From Methanogenium organophilum (GTDB lineage: Archaea; Halobacteriota; Methanomicrobia; Methanomicrobiales; Methanomicrobiaceae), in assembly GCF_026684035.1 (NCBI RefSeq), contig NZ_CP113361.1:1922001-1986000 (forward strand): 64,000 nucleotides of DNA. Direction: 5' to 3'. The notes beneath the pieces were generated by a model. It had not been told where the DNA came from. It searched no databases and was given only the letters and a program-made list of their open reading frames with translations. Positions 36,978-46,200 of the stretch are shown here, piece by piece. The translations under genes and the position numbers were made by a program. The number at the start of each line of letters is the position of its first letter. The first letter of the stretch is position 1.

Positions 36978-37790
36978 TTAATATGGGGGTGTCCCATTCA
37001 TCAACCTTATGGGATATCTCCGGTTTTTTGTATGAACATATAGCAACATATGGTTCGGCAGGAATTTGGGGGTGGTTTTGTATTGTGGTATTCGTCTTCC
37101 GGAATTTTATGTTCTGTGTCTCTGTTTGTCAATTTGTGTCATATTTCCCTGAGATATAGGTGGTGGATGGTGTTTGTCGATAATTGCTGTTAGTATGGGA
37201 TTCGTCTCTTCCAAAGATGCGTCTGGTGTGAATAGTTCTGATTTGGAGAGGGATGCGGTCACCATAATTCTGCACAGAATGTTCATTTTTCCTTTTCTTC
37301 TTTGGTGTTCTTGGTAATTTTTGCCGTAAAATACCCTTGGTGTCATAATTCTGGATTTTTCAGAGTTGTTGGTATTGTCATTGAAAGCTCTCGGGATATT
37401 ATCGGTGAAAGGTTGATGACGGTATCTGATGGTCCGGAAAAGAGTTTTCGATATATCTCTCTGGAGTTCTGGGAAAATCTGGCAGAAGTTCAAAAAACGG
37501 GCATGGCATACATATAGCATCATATGGTTTATCAGAATCTGTTCCGGAGATCAACAGGCCAATAATCAATACATATTTTCCATTTTTTGAACATTTTCTC
37601 TGACTTTTATAGGAATCGGTCGTGTATCTGCCTTTTTTCTCCCTAATGTTTTAGGATATCAAAAATTTTTATTCGTAGTTGGATGCAGGCAGGTACGGCA
37701 TTCAAATCTATTTGGCATGAAAATAGAGCTAATCACTTATATTGCTCCAATTAAGACAAAAATCACAGCATTTACTTATTCACAATAACA

Positions 37791-37820
37791 CCTCGAGGGA
37801 ACAATTTACTTCCCGTGAGG
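37791..37820. repeat. Imperfect inverted repeat in gene-free region
   Basis: Arms CCTCGAGGGAA (37791-37801) and TTCCCGTGAGG (37810-37820) pair at 9 of 11 positions around an 8-nt loop. It could fold as an RNA hairpin or bind a protein. No T run follows on the plus strand. Confidence 0.4.
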
Positions 37821-38875
37821 GAACTTAAGGATAGGACGATTTTGGTGGTGTGTGTATTGTGGGTGGATTTGTTCTCCACGAAATACTCTCACCATTGATG
37901 TATTGGTGTATTTGGCTGGTTTGCGTCCCATTTTCCTTTTGTTTTCTGGGTAATATTGGTGCATTTTTTGGTGAAAATCCAATATATTTGGTGGATGTGA
38001 GGATGTTGTGTCTCTTTCAGTTTTTTGTGATACAAACGTACACTGCACACATCAGGAAAAGTTCACCGGCATTGGCCAATCTACGTATTAATCTTTGTTT
38101 AAGAGCGATTTTTCACGAGTTAAGAACTCATATCTTGTTTTCAGCCATGGGGTAAATTCTCTGTTTTTCTCTCTAAGAAACAGGATCTCTAATGGTATTT
38201 CTGAAATCTGGCTGAGATAAATGGCTCCAATTGATATCTTGGTATATTTTGTGATGGCATTTTGTACTGTTTCCTAGATGTATCGGGGAGATATTTATAT
38301 CCGGAAATTATGATGAATCTGGTGGATTCTTCTTTTAACGTATAATTGAGTCATTTTTGATAATTTATGTCCAAATATTTCCTTCTTTTCATTGATGGTG
38401 CGTGGCCTGTTCTTTGACGGTTGTGTCTGTAGCCCGGGGATTTGCCACTTGATTAAATATCGTATATTGTTGAGATTGTGAAATTTTTTGGGTGAAAACG
38501 GCAGGTTATTTTCTCTTGTGATGTATCAAATTATTCCAATTTTGCACGGAATATTGAATTTTCTGAGTTATTATCGGCTATTGGGAATTTGTGGGATCTG
38601 GTTTTATCGCATAATTCCTATGTGTTTTCTTTGTTTTCAATATTTATGGGATATTGGGGTGCAATTCATTCGGGCAGGTGTGGTATAATCATCGAGTGAT
38701 TGATTTTCATAAAATGGCTCTGAATTGCATATTTTTGAGAGGTATAATTCATCCTCGGCAAGATAATGTGGCAATATATGGGCCATTATGTGGCTGTTTC
38801 CTGCCTTGTGAGTGGGAGTGGATGGTGCTGGTATTTGTTGTTGTCCTCTCTTTTTTTCCCGATATCTTCTGTTGA

Positions 38876-39004
38876 TTGGTAAATACGTAATTATTTTTTG
38901 TTTCTTTTATTGGGATTGCTTTTACAGTTTTTCAGGTCATTTTTGGCAGTCTTCATTCCATAATTATTGGGGATACATCCGGGGGACTGTATGGGTTTTA
39001 TCCG
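38876..39004 (+). repeat. Dispersed intergenic element, partial copy
   Basis: Segments resembling copy A at 29310-29496: TTGGTAAATACGTAATTA against TTGCTAAATACGCGATTTA, CATAATTATTGGGG against CATGATTTTTGGGG, and GGGGGACTGTATGGG against GGGGGACGTATGGG. They occur in the same order but with extra sequence between them (about 36 and 12 bp), so homology is likely but not certain. Confidence 0.4.
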
Positions 39005-39044
39005 AGATTGGACTGTTGAAATGGGTGACAAATATGGATATTCG

Positions 39045-39182
39045 GATATGTTACTATTTGTAACAAGGCGGATGTGGGTGCTTGCGATCTTCTTTTGAAT
39101 GTTCTGATAATGGGGAAATTTGGTCAAAATATGGCTATATAATGAAATTTAGGGCTGAATTAGATATGTTACAATTTGTAAC
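39045..39182. promoter_or_regulatory. Pair of near-identical palindromic sites upstream of xerA
   Basis: GATATGTTACTATTTGTAAC at 39045-39064 and GATATGTTACAATTTGTAAC at 39163-39182, 118 bp apart, with 19 of 20 bases equal. The second contains a perfect 15-bp palindrome, GTTACAATTTGTAAC; the first has one mismatched pair. They look like binding sites for a dimeric regulator or a recombinase. Confidence 0.55.
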
Positions 39183-39197
39183 TCGTGTCCTGCTGGA

Positions 39198-39207
39198 TTT
39201 TTTTTTT
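39198..39207 (+). terminator. T10 run
   Basis: Ten consecutive T residues on the plus strand, 16 bp after the second palindrome and upstream of the xerA promoter. It would end any plus-strand transcript coming from the gene-free region. Confidence 0.4.
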
Positions 39208-39322
39208 CTGATCTGACCCTCCTGGAGTTGGTTCAGTCAGTTTGCATCAGCATCTAGGGGTTGGCGCTTATTATCTATCTCCCAAATCTGTAATCTTTCT
39301 GCTCTGTGTCTTGTGGTGTTAG

Positions 39323-39364
39323 TTTTTGCGCGAAATGAAGATTCTGCGCAAAAAGCATATAAAT
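39323..39364 (+). promoter_or_regulatory. xerA promoter with adjoining perfect inverted repeat
   Basis: A 9-bp perfect inverted repeat, TTTTTGCGC (39323-39331) and GCGCAAAAA (39346-39354), stands immediately before a TATA box CATATAAAT (39356-39364). The ATG is only 22 bp after the TATA box, so the mRNA should be leaderless or nearly so. The inverted repeat covers the BRE position and is a candidate operator. Confidence 0.6.
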
Positions 39365-39385
39365 GGTTAAATCAAAGAAATACCA

Positions 39386-40303
39386 ATGCAGGGAGATTAT
39401 TTTTCAGAGTGGCTTCCCCGGTTCCTGCACCACCTGAGAATGAGGAATTATTCGCCAGGGACGATTGAAAGTTATGGGCGTGTGATCCGAAAATTTGGAT
39501 ATTATCTTTGGATTAGTCGTACAAAGGGTGCGGGGAAATTAGTGGTCTACTGGCAGGATCTGGCACATGCCCGGCTTGATACGGAGGTTGATACCACTCC
39601 AATAATTATTGATGATTTTCTGGCCTTTTTGGCGTCATTGCGTGATTACAAGGCCACAACCCTGCAGAGAATTATATCATCACTGTCGTCATTTTACCGG
39701 TATCTGTATGCGCAGGGCGCTATCGAAACCAATCCTCTTCTGGCAGTGGACCGGCCCAGAATAAAGGAGAAGGAGATCAAATATCTCAAGCATAATCAGG
39801 TGATGCGCCTTTTGGGGTCTATTCCTGATGAGGATGTCCGGGACAGGCTGATTATTCGGCTGATATATGCTACCGGGGTTCGGGTTTCTGAGCTGTGTGG
39901 TATCACGCTGTCTGATATCGATTTTGATGATCATACTATTCGGGTTTTGGGAAAAGGGGGAAAAATACGGACTGTATTTGTTGATGAAGAGACGCTTGAT
40001 GAGATTGATCGGTTTACCGGTGGGCGGATTGATGGCCCTCTCTTTGTTGGGCAGATGGGGCATGCACTGTCGCCCCGTACTGTGCAGCATATCTTCAAAC
40101 AATGGGCTCCTGAGGGGATTACGCCACATAAAATTCGCCATTCGTATGCTTCTGAATTATATCGGAGATCAAAGAATCTCCGGGTTGTTCAGGAGAATCT
40201 TGGTCATTCATCGATTCAGACTACGGAAATTTATCTGCATACTGATGTTGATGAGCGGAGGACCGTATATCAGCAATATTTCCCTCTTTCGCGGAAAGAT
40301 TAG
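39386..40303 (+). CDS. xerA: Tyrosine recombinase XerA-like
   Basis: A 305-residue tyrosine recombinase. The N-terminal core-binding domain (1-115) contains NYSPGTIESYGRVIRKF. The catalytic set is complete: Arg166 (GVRVSEL), Lys190 (GKGGK), His248 and Arg251 (PHKIRHS), His274 (LGHSS) and the nucleophile Tyr283 (EIYLH), with the same spacing as bacterial XerD. Archaeal XerA resolves chromosome dimers at dif; integrases of mobile elements have the same layout, so this could be either. It stands alone in a 4.4-kb AT-rich stretch with long gene-free flanks, palindromic sites upstream, and copies of a dispersed element on both sides. A T7 run at 40317-40323 probably ends its transcript. Confidence 0.88.
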   Translation: MQGDYFSEWLPRFLHHLRMRNYSPGTIESYGRVIRKFGYYLWISRTKGAGKLVVYWQDLAHARLDTEVDTTPIIIDDFLAFLASLRDYKATTLQRIISSLSSFYRYLYAQGAIETNPLLAVDRPRIKEKEIKYLKHNQVMRLLGSIPDEDVRDRLIIRLIYATGVRVSELCGITLSDIDFDDHTIRVLGKGGKIRTVFVDEETLDEIDRFTGGRIDGPLFVGQMGHALSPRTVQHIFKQWAPEGITPHKIRHSYASELYRRSKNLRVVQENLGHSSIQTTEIYLHTDVDERRTVYQQYFPLSRKD

Positions 40304-40316
40304 GTATTTTCAATTC

Positions 40317-40323
40317 TTTTTTT
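40317..40323 (+). terminator. T7 run after xerA
   Basis: Seven T residues 14 bp after the xerA stop codon, typical of archaeal T-run termination. Confidence 0.5.
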
Positions 40324-41005
40324 GTTTCACATTTGATTGTTGTGTCCACCCATACTCATCAATAAACCAAATGATGCTATATCTATGGGTGTGTCAATTG
40401 GATTTCAATACGTGTCGAATTTGCGGGCGCATTTTTGGCCATTCCTAAATAAGAATAGCATAATACGGTTTATTGTGATAATTGGCCAGAATGGCAGATA
40501 TTCGCCATCCGGTGGCGACAAAAATCCTTATTCAGTATAATAGTGGGGGCTGGACGTGCTGTTGGGAGATTTTGTGGGTGGGGTATGTGCTTATTTATCC
40601 TGAGGCAACATGCAGATCCGGTTTGTCCCGTTTTTTGGAGATTGATATGAATGAGTTTTGGGAGTATCTTTGTTCTGAGTAAGGTGATTTCCGTTTCATT
40701 TGGATATTATCAACACGTTGGACCGCAATCTTTAGATTTTGCCTCTCCTTGGTCTGAGGAAAGGTTGCAAGAATAAAACGAAGGGGTGGTGAACCGACAG
40801 CTATGGTTTTCGATCTTCTCCTATTCATTAAAATACCTCGCAGCTGGCGTATCCCCTCCGTTAAACACGAAAAATCAGTCTATAGCGTCCTGTTTGCATG
40901 TTTCCAGCACATGGCATGGGGGAAGTTATTCTCTCCTGCATCCTTATGCTTCCAGCACCTCACTCGTCCCTTTTTGATACCCAAGATTAATGAGGATCGG
41001 GGGTT

Positions 41006-41187
41006 AAAATGGACGTTTTTGTTCTTTATTTTTATAGGAAATTTCCCCGAAATTTTGCCTATTATAAGCTAAACCGATTTATTGTAAAATATGATTGAGG
41101 TTGTTATTTTAGATTTTTGGGAGGATGTGTGAGTTGTCTCTGTTTGAGAACGACCCGTCCTGTGATTTTGTATGGAAGTATTTTTCC
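41006..41187 (+). repeat. Dispersed intergenic element, copy B
   Basis: Aligns with 29310-29496 over its whole length, with islands AAAATGGACGT, GCTAAA, GATTTATTGT and GATTTTTGGG at nearly identical spacings and a diverged but continuous 3' part (GTGTGAGTTGTCTC against GTATGGGTAATCTC). Like copy A, it sits between two convergent genes. Confidence 0.6.
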
Positions 41188-41406
41188 AGAGTGGAGTGCC
41201 GGAAGATGTGTAGTTTTGACCTTCTTTTGATTGCTCATTTTGCATTTTGCTAAAAATTAGGATAATTGTGATCTGTCTCCACATATCGGTTTGAATAATC
41301 CAACAACAGATAATTGTGTATTGTTTCGTCTAAGAAAAAGCAGCTTAGATATGGTAATAGAGAATGGCGAAATGAATTCTCTGAAAAAGAGTGGGAATTG
41401 GATGAA

Positions 41407-42654
41407 TTACTTATTCAACCTCAAACCAACCAGAAGTGCACCAAGAGCAGTAACTATCCCTGCAAAAACAGGGAGTCCCGATGTTGTGGGGATAGGGGCG
41501 GATGGTTCCGGAGATGTGGGTGTTACTGTGGTTGCATCCGTCGTATCCGGTGTTTGTTGAGATGCGGTTGGTTCAGGTGTGGATTCGGTATCTCCAAAGG
41601 TCATGAGTGCATATGAACCGGATTCTGATATTTCTGCAACAAGTGCGTCTCCTTTCAGTTCTGTGGGGAGAATTGTCCATTCTTCACCATCGTATTCAGC
41701 AATGAACCGTGCATTTGTCTTCATTCCTTCATCGCCGGTAATTGCAAATTCTGCCGGTTCACTGAATATGAGTGATGCCGGAGATATGATGTATGCCCCG
41801 TAAATAAGATCCCATTCGTCAGGTATGTCCTTTGGATGAGAGTTTTTCATGATAAATACATCTTCAACTTCTGCTCCGGAAATCGTCTCTCTCGGCGCAT
41901 TGAGTGTTGCATGCCCATCACTTGAAGCAGTGGAGAGGTCGGTATCCGGGGTTGCGGTGGGATTTGCCGAATAATCATCATCGTCGCCGCTGCTACCTGA
42001 TGGGGATTCTGTTGGAACTGCTGTCGGGAGTGCATCGCCTACCTGGATCTTTTTATTAAGTGCTTCAGTTCCATCAACAGATACGACAATGCTGACGGTT
42101 CCCTGTTCCATATCATTAATCGTGTATGAAATTGATGAATCGTCATCTCCTGATTTCACACCGTCCAGCTCAAACGAAACGGAAACCTGATCGGCATCTT
42201 CAATCGCTTTTCCAGTGATTTCAAGCATGGATATCTCAGAGCCCTCGTTTATCTTTCCTAAACTTTCCTGATCACTAATTATCCCGCCGGGTGCCGGGTG
42301 GTCATCGCTCCAGAATCCGAGACTTTTTGTTGGGCTTTCAGGGTCTTGCTGGTATCTGAAGTTTGCCCATACAACTGATTCCGCCTGAAGTGTGACGGTA
42401 GTATCAGAGAGAGTAAATGGCATATTGAGATTATTGGATGAGAATGCAAACTCCTGGTCGGCATCAGGTGCAATTTCCGCACCGATATGCATAGAAAAAG
42501 AGCTGCTGTCTTCGAGTCCCTGTATTGTTACGGTTATTTCTCCCCCTTCCTGAATCTGGTCTGGCCCTGCAGTTATCGAGAGTGCCTGGACGCCTCCTGC
42601 AAGAAATCCCAGACACAGAATGCACAGGAATGGCATCAAGATTTTATGTGTCAT
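41407..42654 (-). CDS. Secreted membrane-anchored surface protein
   Basis: A 415-residue exported protein. It has a signal peptide (about 1-25, ending GGVQALS), a beta-rich N-terminal domain (about 26-205) that resembles cohesin- or Ig-type modules, a Ser/Asp/Pro-rich linker (about 208-245), a second beta domain (about 250-355, with EYDGEEWTILPTEL) and a Thr/Pro-rich stalk leading to a C-terminal hydrophobic anchor and short basic tail (about 388-415). It looks like a cell-surface protein on a glycosylated stalk, possibly anchored by its terminal helix or processed by an archaeosortase. It is divergent from the protease gene across 573 bp, so it may belong to the same surface programme. Confidence 0.75.
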   Translation of the reverse strand: MTHKILMPFLCILCLGFLAGGVQALSITAGPDQIQEGGEITVTIQGLEDSSSFSMHIGAEIAPDADQEFAFSSNNLNMPFTLSDTTVTLQAESVVWANFRYQQDPESPTKSLGFWSDDHPAPGGIISDQESLGKINEGSEISMLEITGKAIEDADQVSVSFELDGVKSGDDDSSISYTINDMEQGTVSIVVSVDGTEALNKKIQVGDALPTAVPTESPSGSSGDDDDYSANPTATPDTDLSTASSDGHATLNAPRETISGAEVEDVFIMKNSHPKDIPDEWDLIYGAYIISPASLIFSEPAEFAITGDEGMKTNARFIAEYDGEEWTILPTELKGDALVAEISESGSYALMTFGDTESTPEPTASQQTPDTTDATTVTPTSPEPSAPIPTTSGLPVFAGIVTALGALLVGLRLNK

Positions 42655-43227
42655 GTTATTACCTATTAAATATATTCAGTTATATGATATGAAATTGCTG
42701 TCATGCGTTTCTTTCGGCTCTAATGTTCCTTTTGCCGATAGTAATTTATTGTCCGGATATTTCTACATTTTATGGGTAAATTACATTAAAATGGATATAT
42801 TTCATATGATTTTTCCTAAACCGAGTATCTTTTGAGTTTCCTTGGATTGCATTTAATTGTATATCACTACTGCAATGCAGGAATTAGATCCTGCAATTTA
42901 GGTATCTTATTTTTATTCGTCATGCAATGGTCTAATTGGAAATTTAAAGAGATATGTGAGTATTTTTCATAACCGATTGCTTTGGTCCGGGATCTCTAAT
43001 GTTGGGATCCTTTTATGCAGTGCATGTTTCTCTTCAAACTATGAGGAAATGGCAAAAAAAATCCTTTGTTTTGGCAAAAACCCATTTAGATGGATAATAT
43101 GGATTGTTTAAAACTCCTATCGTATAAATGAACATTACTGGTATGCAATATAAAAAAATCGTGCAGAGATGGCAAATTTATTATATTTTCCTATCATTGA
43201 GAATGGTATTTACTGAGAGGTAGATTT
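42655..43227. promoter_or_regulatory. Divergent promoter region of the surface-protein genes, 573 bp
   Basis: AT-rich spacer between divergent secreted-protein genes, with no gene in it. TATA candidates for the plus-strand cluster are CGTATAAATG (43121-43130) and CAATATAAAAAAATC (43146-43160), followed by GAGAGG (43215-43220) 7 nt before the protease ATG. An inverted repeat lies at 42876-42895 and is listed separately. Confidence 0.5.
42876..42895. promoter_or_regulatory. Inverted repeat with 6-bp spacer
   Basis: TGCAGGA (42876-42882) and TCCTGCA (42889-42895) are perfect 7-bp arms around ATTAGA. The 6-bp spacer is the geometry of Xer dif sites, but the sequence is not dif-like beyond that, and a regulator site in this promoter region is equally likely. 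Confidence 0.4.
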
Positions 43228-46200
43228 ATGGAATCGTTGGTTAAAAAAAGCATTTTTCTGTCTATTACATTATTTGTTCTCATTGCGGGTGCATCAGCAG
43301 CCCAATTTGACGATGATGGAGTTGACAAATTTGCGATTGTAAACCCCCCCGAGGAGGGTGGTGGGGAACGTATCCCGGTATTTCTGGTCATGAGTGATCA
43401 GCCAACCGCGACGACGTCTGTACAGACCATGAAAGCGACTGCTGCGTCAGAGCAGTATGCAGCAATGAGTGCACTTGCCGGAATAGATTCCTATGCGGCA
43501 GAGGCCGCACAGTCCTATTGGCTGGTAAATGCCATTCGTGTGGAGGCATATCCGGCAGATTTGGACAGGCTTGCTTCGCTGCCCGGCGTGGATCATATCG
43601 AACGTGATTTCACGGTGACGGTCGCAGACCCAACAGTCGAGACAATGAATGAAGTATCTCCTGATTACATTGTGGCCTCAAAAGATGAAGGTGGCGTGGT
43701 CTGGAGTGCAGATTTCATTGATGCTCCAACAGTATGGGATACTGGAAACATTGGAGCCGGAGTCAATATCTCAATTATCGACACAGGAATCGATGGAGGC
43801 CATCCCGCCTTTGGTGATCGGATTGTTGCCTGGGCGGATTTCGTCGGTGACGGGTTGACACCATATGATGACAATGGTCACGGCACCCACTGTGCGGGCA
43901 CGTCTGCCGGAGGTGTTGTGGAAACAACATATGGCGGTGACACAATTGATGTGACGCTGGGAGTCGCACCCGGTGCAAACCTGATGGGGGCGAAAGTTCT
44001 CAATGCAGCAGGCAGCGGAGATTTTTCAGTTATCCTGGAAGGTGCACAGTGGTCGGTTGTCAATGGGGCAGATGTCATCTCCATGAGTCTCGGAGGTTTT
44101 TTGGGGCCGTGGCAGGACGATTTCAGTTCTGAGAAGATTGTCGGTACTCTTAATGCCAGTTCTTCTGCTGAAGTATTCATCGAAGCGGCTCCATCTTATA
44201 ACACAAACTGGGAGCCACAGTTTATTGTTGGTGCAGTGTATGCAGAAAGCTCTGCCATTGATGAGATTGTTAGTGGTGGAAACCTGACCTTTGTGGTAAC
44301 TGATGCAACCGATGGCACTGCAACAGGCAGTGTGATTGACTGGCTTGGATTTGACACCCCCTCGAATATTTACTACTTCAAGGCACCGTATGCAGACAAT
44401 GCAGGTGCATGGACAGGTAATTGGAAAGCGACACTGACAAACAATGGAAATGAGAGTATTGATATTGATAAGATCCGGATGGCGGTCTGTTATCAGTCCA
44501 ATGGGCAGGATATTGCTTCCGATACGCTGAACAACCTGATGGAACAGGGTGTCACTGTTGTTGTCTCTGCCGGAAACAGTGGTGAATATGGTCTCGGTAC
44601 TATTGGAACACCGGGTACGGCAGAGGATGTCATCACGGTTGGTGCTACAGACTATATGATGGACTACCGTGCATCATTCAGCAGTATGGGTCCGGTTGGT
44701 TCTTTAAGTCCATATATCAAACCGGATGTCGTTGCTCCGGGTGTTGGCATTATCTCTTCATATAAGGATGGAGGATATGCAATCATGGACGGCACATCCA
44801 TGTCGACGCCTGCGGTGGCAGGGGCGGCAGCACTGATGCTTGCAGGAAACAGCAGTCTTTCCTCAGCGGATGTCAAGGACGCTTTAATGTCTTCTGCTGT
44901 CCACCTTGACGAGAATGGTCTTGTCCTTGACACAATGGTGATGAACAGTGCATATGGTGCCGGACGGGTGGACGCCTATGAAGCTGTCAACATAACAGAT
45001 GGTCTTGGGGGCACTCCGGCTGGTGACGGCGTCATCTACGAGTTCTTTGGCGGAATATTGTCAGAAAGCAGTGTTTACGGGGATGTACTCCCTGTTACTG
45101 CAGTCGCATGGAATGTCACAGGCGGCGTGCCGATGGCAGGAGAAGAGATAGAGTTCTCCGTCAGAAACTATGATCTGCCTTATGTATTTGTGAATTCGAC
45201 TGAAGTCACTGATTCGTCTGGCAATGTCCTGACTTCTCTGGACATATCCGGATATGACGCGGACAGTTATGTGGAACTAAGCATTGCATGGAATGAACAT
45301 GTGATTAAACAGGGTTTCTACAAACAGGTATTGCCTGAAGAATCTGTGGTAGGAGACTTTATTTTCAGTTCGCAGTGGTACACAGCCACACCTGATGATA
45401 CTGTACAAATCAAGTATCCGCTTTTGGATCCGGATGGTGCGCCGTACACCGATAATGTAACTCTGATAATTGGAAACTACAGTACAGACATTTACTCAGA
45501 AACTATTTCCCCGGTGGCAGGAGTGGTGTCGACTGACGTGAACCTTGGTGCATTAACAGGTGTTGCAGAAGATACGTATGATATTACTATTGACACAGTT
45601 GATGTAGGGTCTCTGGAGGTCGCTTCTGAGGAGTACATATGGTACGAATTGTCATTCTATCCGGATACAGCAATATGCAGTCCTGGTTCATCGCTTGATA
45701 TAAGTACAGTCATTACATCAGGACATCATGGTAATTCTGCCAGTACGACTGCTACTGCCACGGTGGTAACATTTAGCGAAGCCGAGATCAATTCCCTTAC
45801 AACAGAGACACGTAATTCCATCCTTGGAGGTGAAGTTACATCTCTGGATGAACTAAGATCTGATATTCAGGGGATGGGTGTCAACGAATTTTCAGAAACG
45901 TTCCCCATGGCAAATGGCATAGGTGTCTATTCTCTTGACATGCCTGCAGATGCGTATCTTGCAATGGTGTATGTAACAACACCGCTTACTGGGGTTGAAC
46001 CTACGAATGCAGCTCTGGTGTATGGTGAAATTACACCTTGGATACGTCACAGCACCACTGAGAGTTCTTTTGAGATTCCGTTCGGTGAAATGACCAGTAT
46101 CCGAAAAACATCCTCAGATTGGTCGGCAACATGGGATCAGGAAACGTATAGCAGTATCCCGGCATCAGAGGCATCACTTGGCTTTACGGTTTATTCTTAC

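Larger units (their letters stand above)
36978..39385. other. Gene-free AT-rich region upstream of xerA, 2.4 kb
   Basis: No open frame here looks like a real protein: those present are short, run through T/G-rich sequence and have odd Cys/Trp/Phe-rich composition. The plus strand is visibly rich in T and G. Within it I see a hairpin-like inverted repeat (37791-37820), a partial copy of the dispersed element (38876-39004), two palindromic sites (39045-39064 and 39163-39182), a T10 run (39198-39207) and the xerA promoter. The rest shows nothing I can name. Confidence 0.6.
40304..41406. other. Gene-free convergent region downstream of xerA, 1.1 kb
   Basis: It lies between the ends of xerA and the minus-strand secreted-protein gene. 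It holds a T7 run (40317-40323) likely to end the xerA transcript and copy B of the dispersed element (41006-41187). A weaker similarity to the same element may exist near 40445-40560. The small open frames present have no recognisable protein character. Confidence 0.55.

Noticed and set aside
37850-38155. 101-codon plus-strand open frame in the gene-free region
   Set aside because: Cys-, Phe- and Trp-rich sequence as expected from T/G-rich DNA, with no Shine-Dalgarno or TATA support and no family pattern.
38488-38688. 66-codon hydrophobic open frame upstream of xerA
   Set aside because: Its hydrophobic look follows from T-rich codons; no start signal was found.
39386-40303. xerA as proof of an integrated virus or plasmid
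   Set aside because: No capsid, replication or other mobile-element genes lie nearby, and most archaea have a chromosomal xerA.
36978-43227. CRISPR array in the AT-rich region
   Set aside because: No regularly spaced direct repeats of 24-40 bp; the repeats found are few, diverged or palindromic pairs.
43649-43874. Short overlapping frames inside the protease gene
   Set aside because: They lie fully within a 1765-codon gene with intact catalytic motifs.
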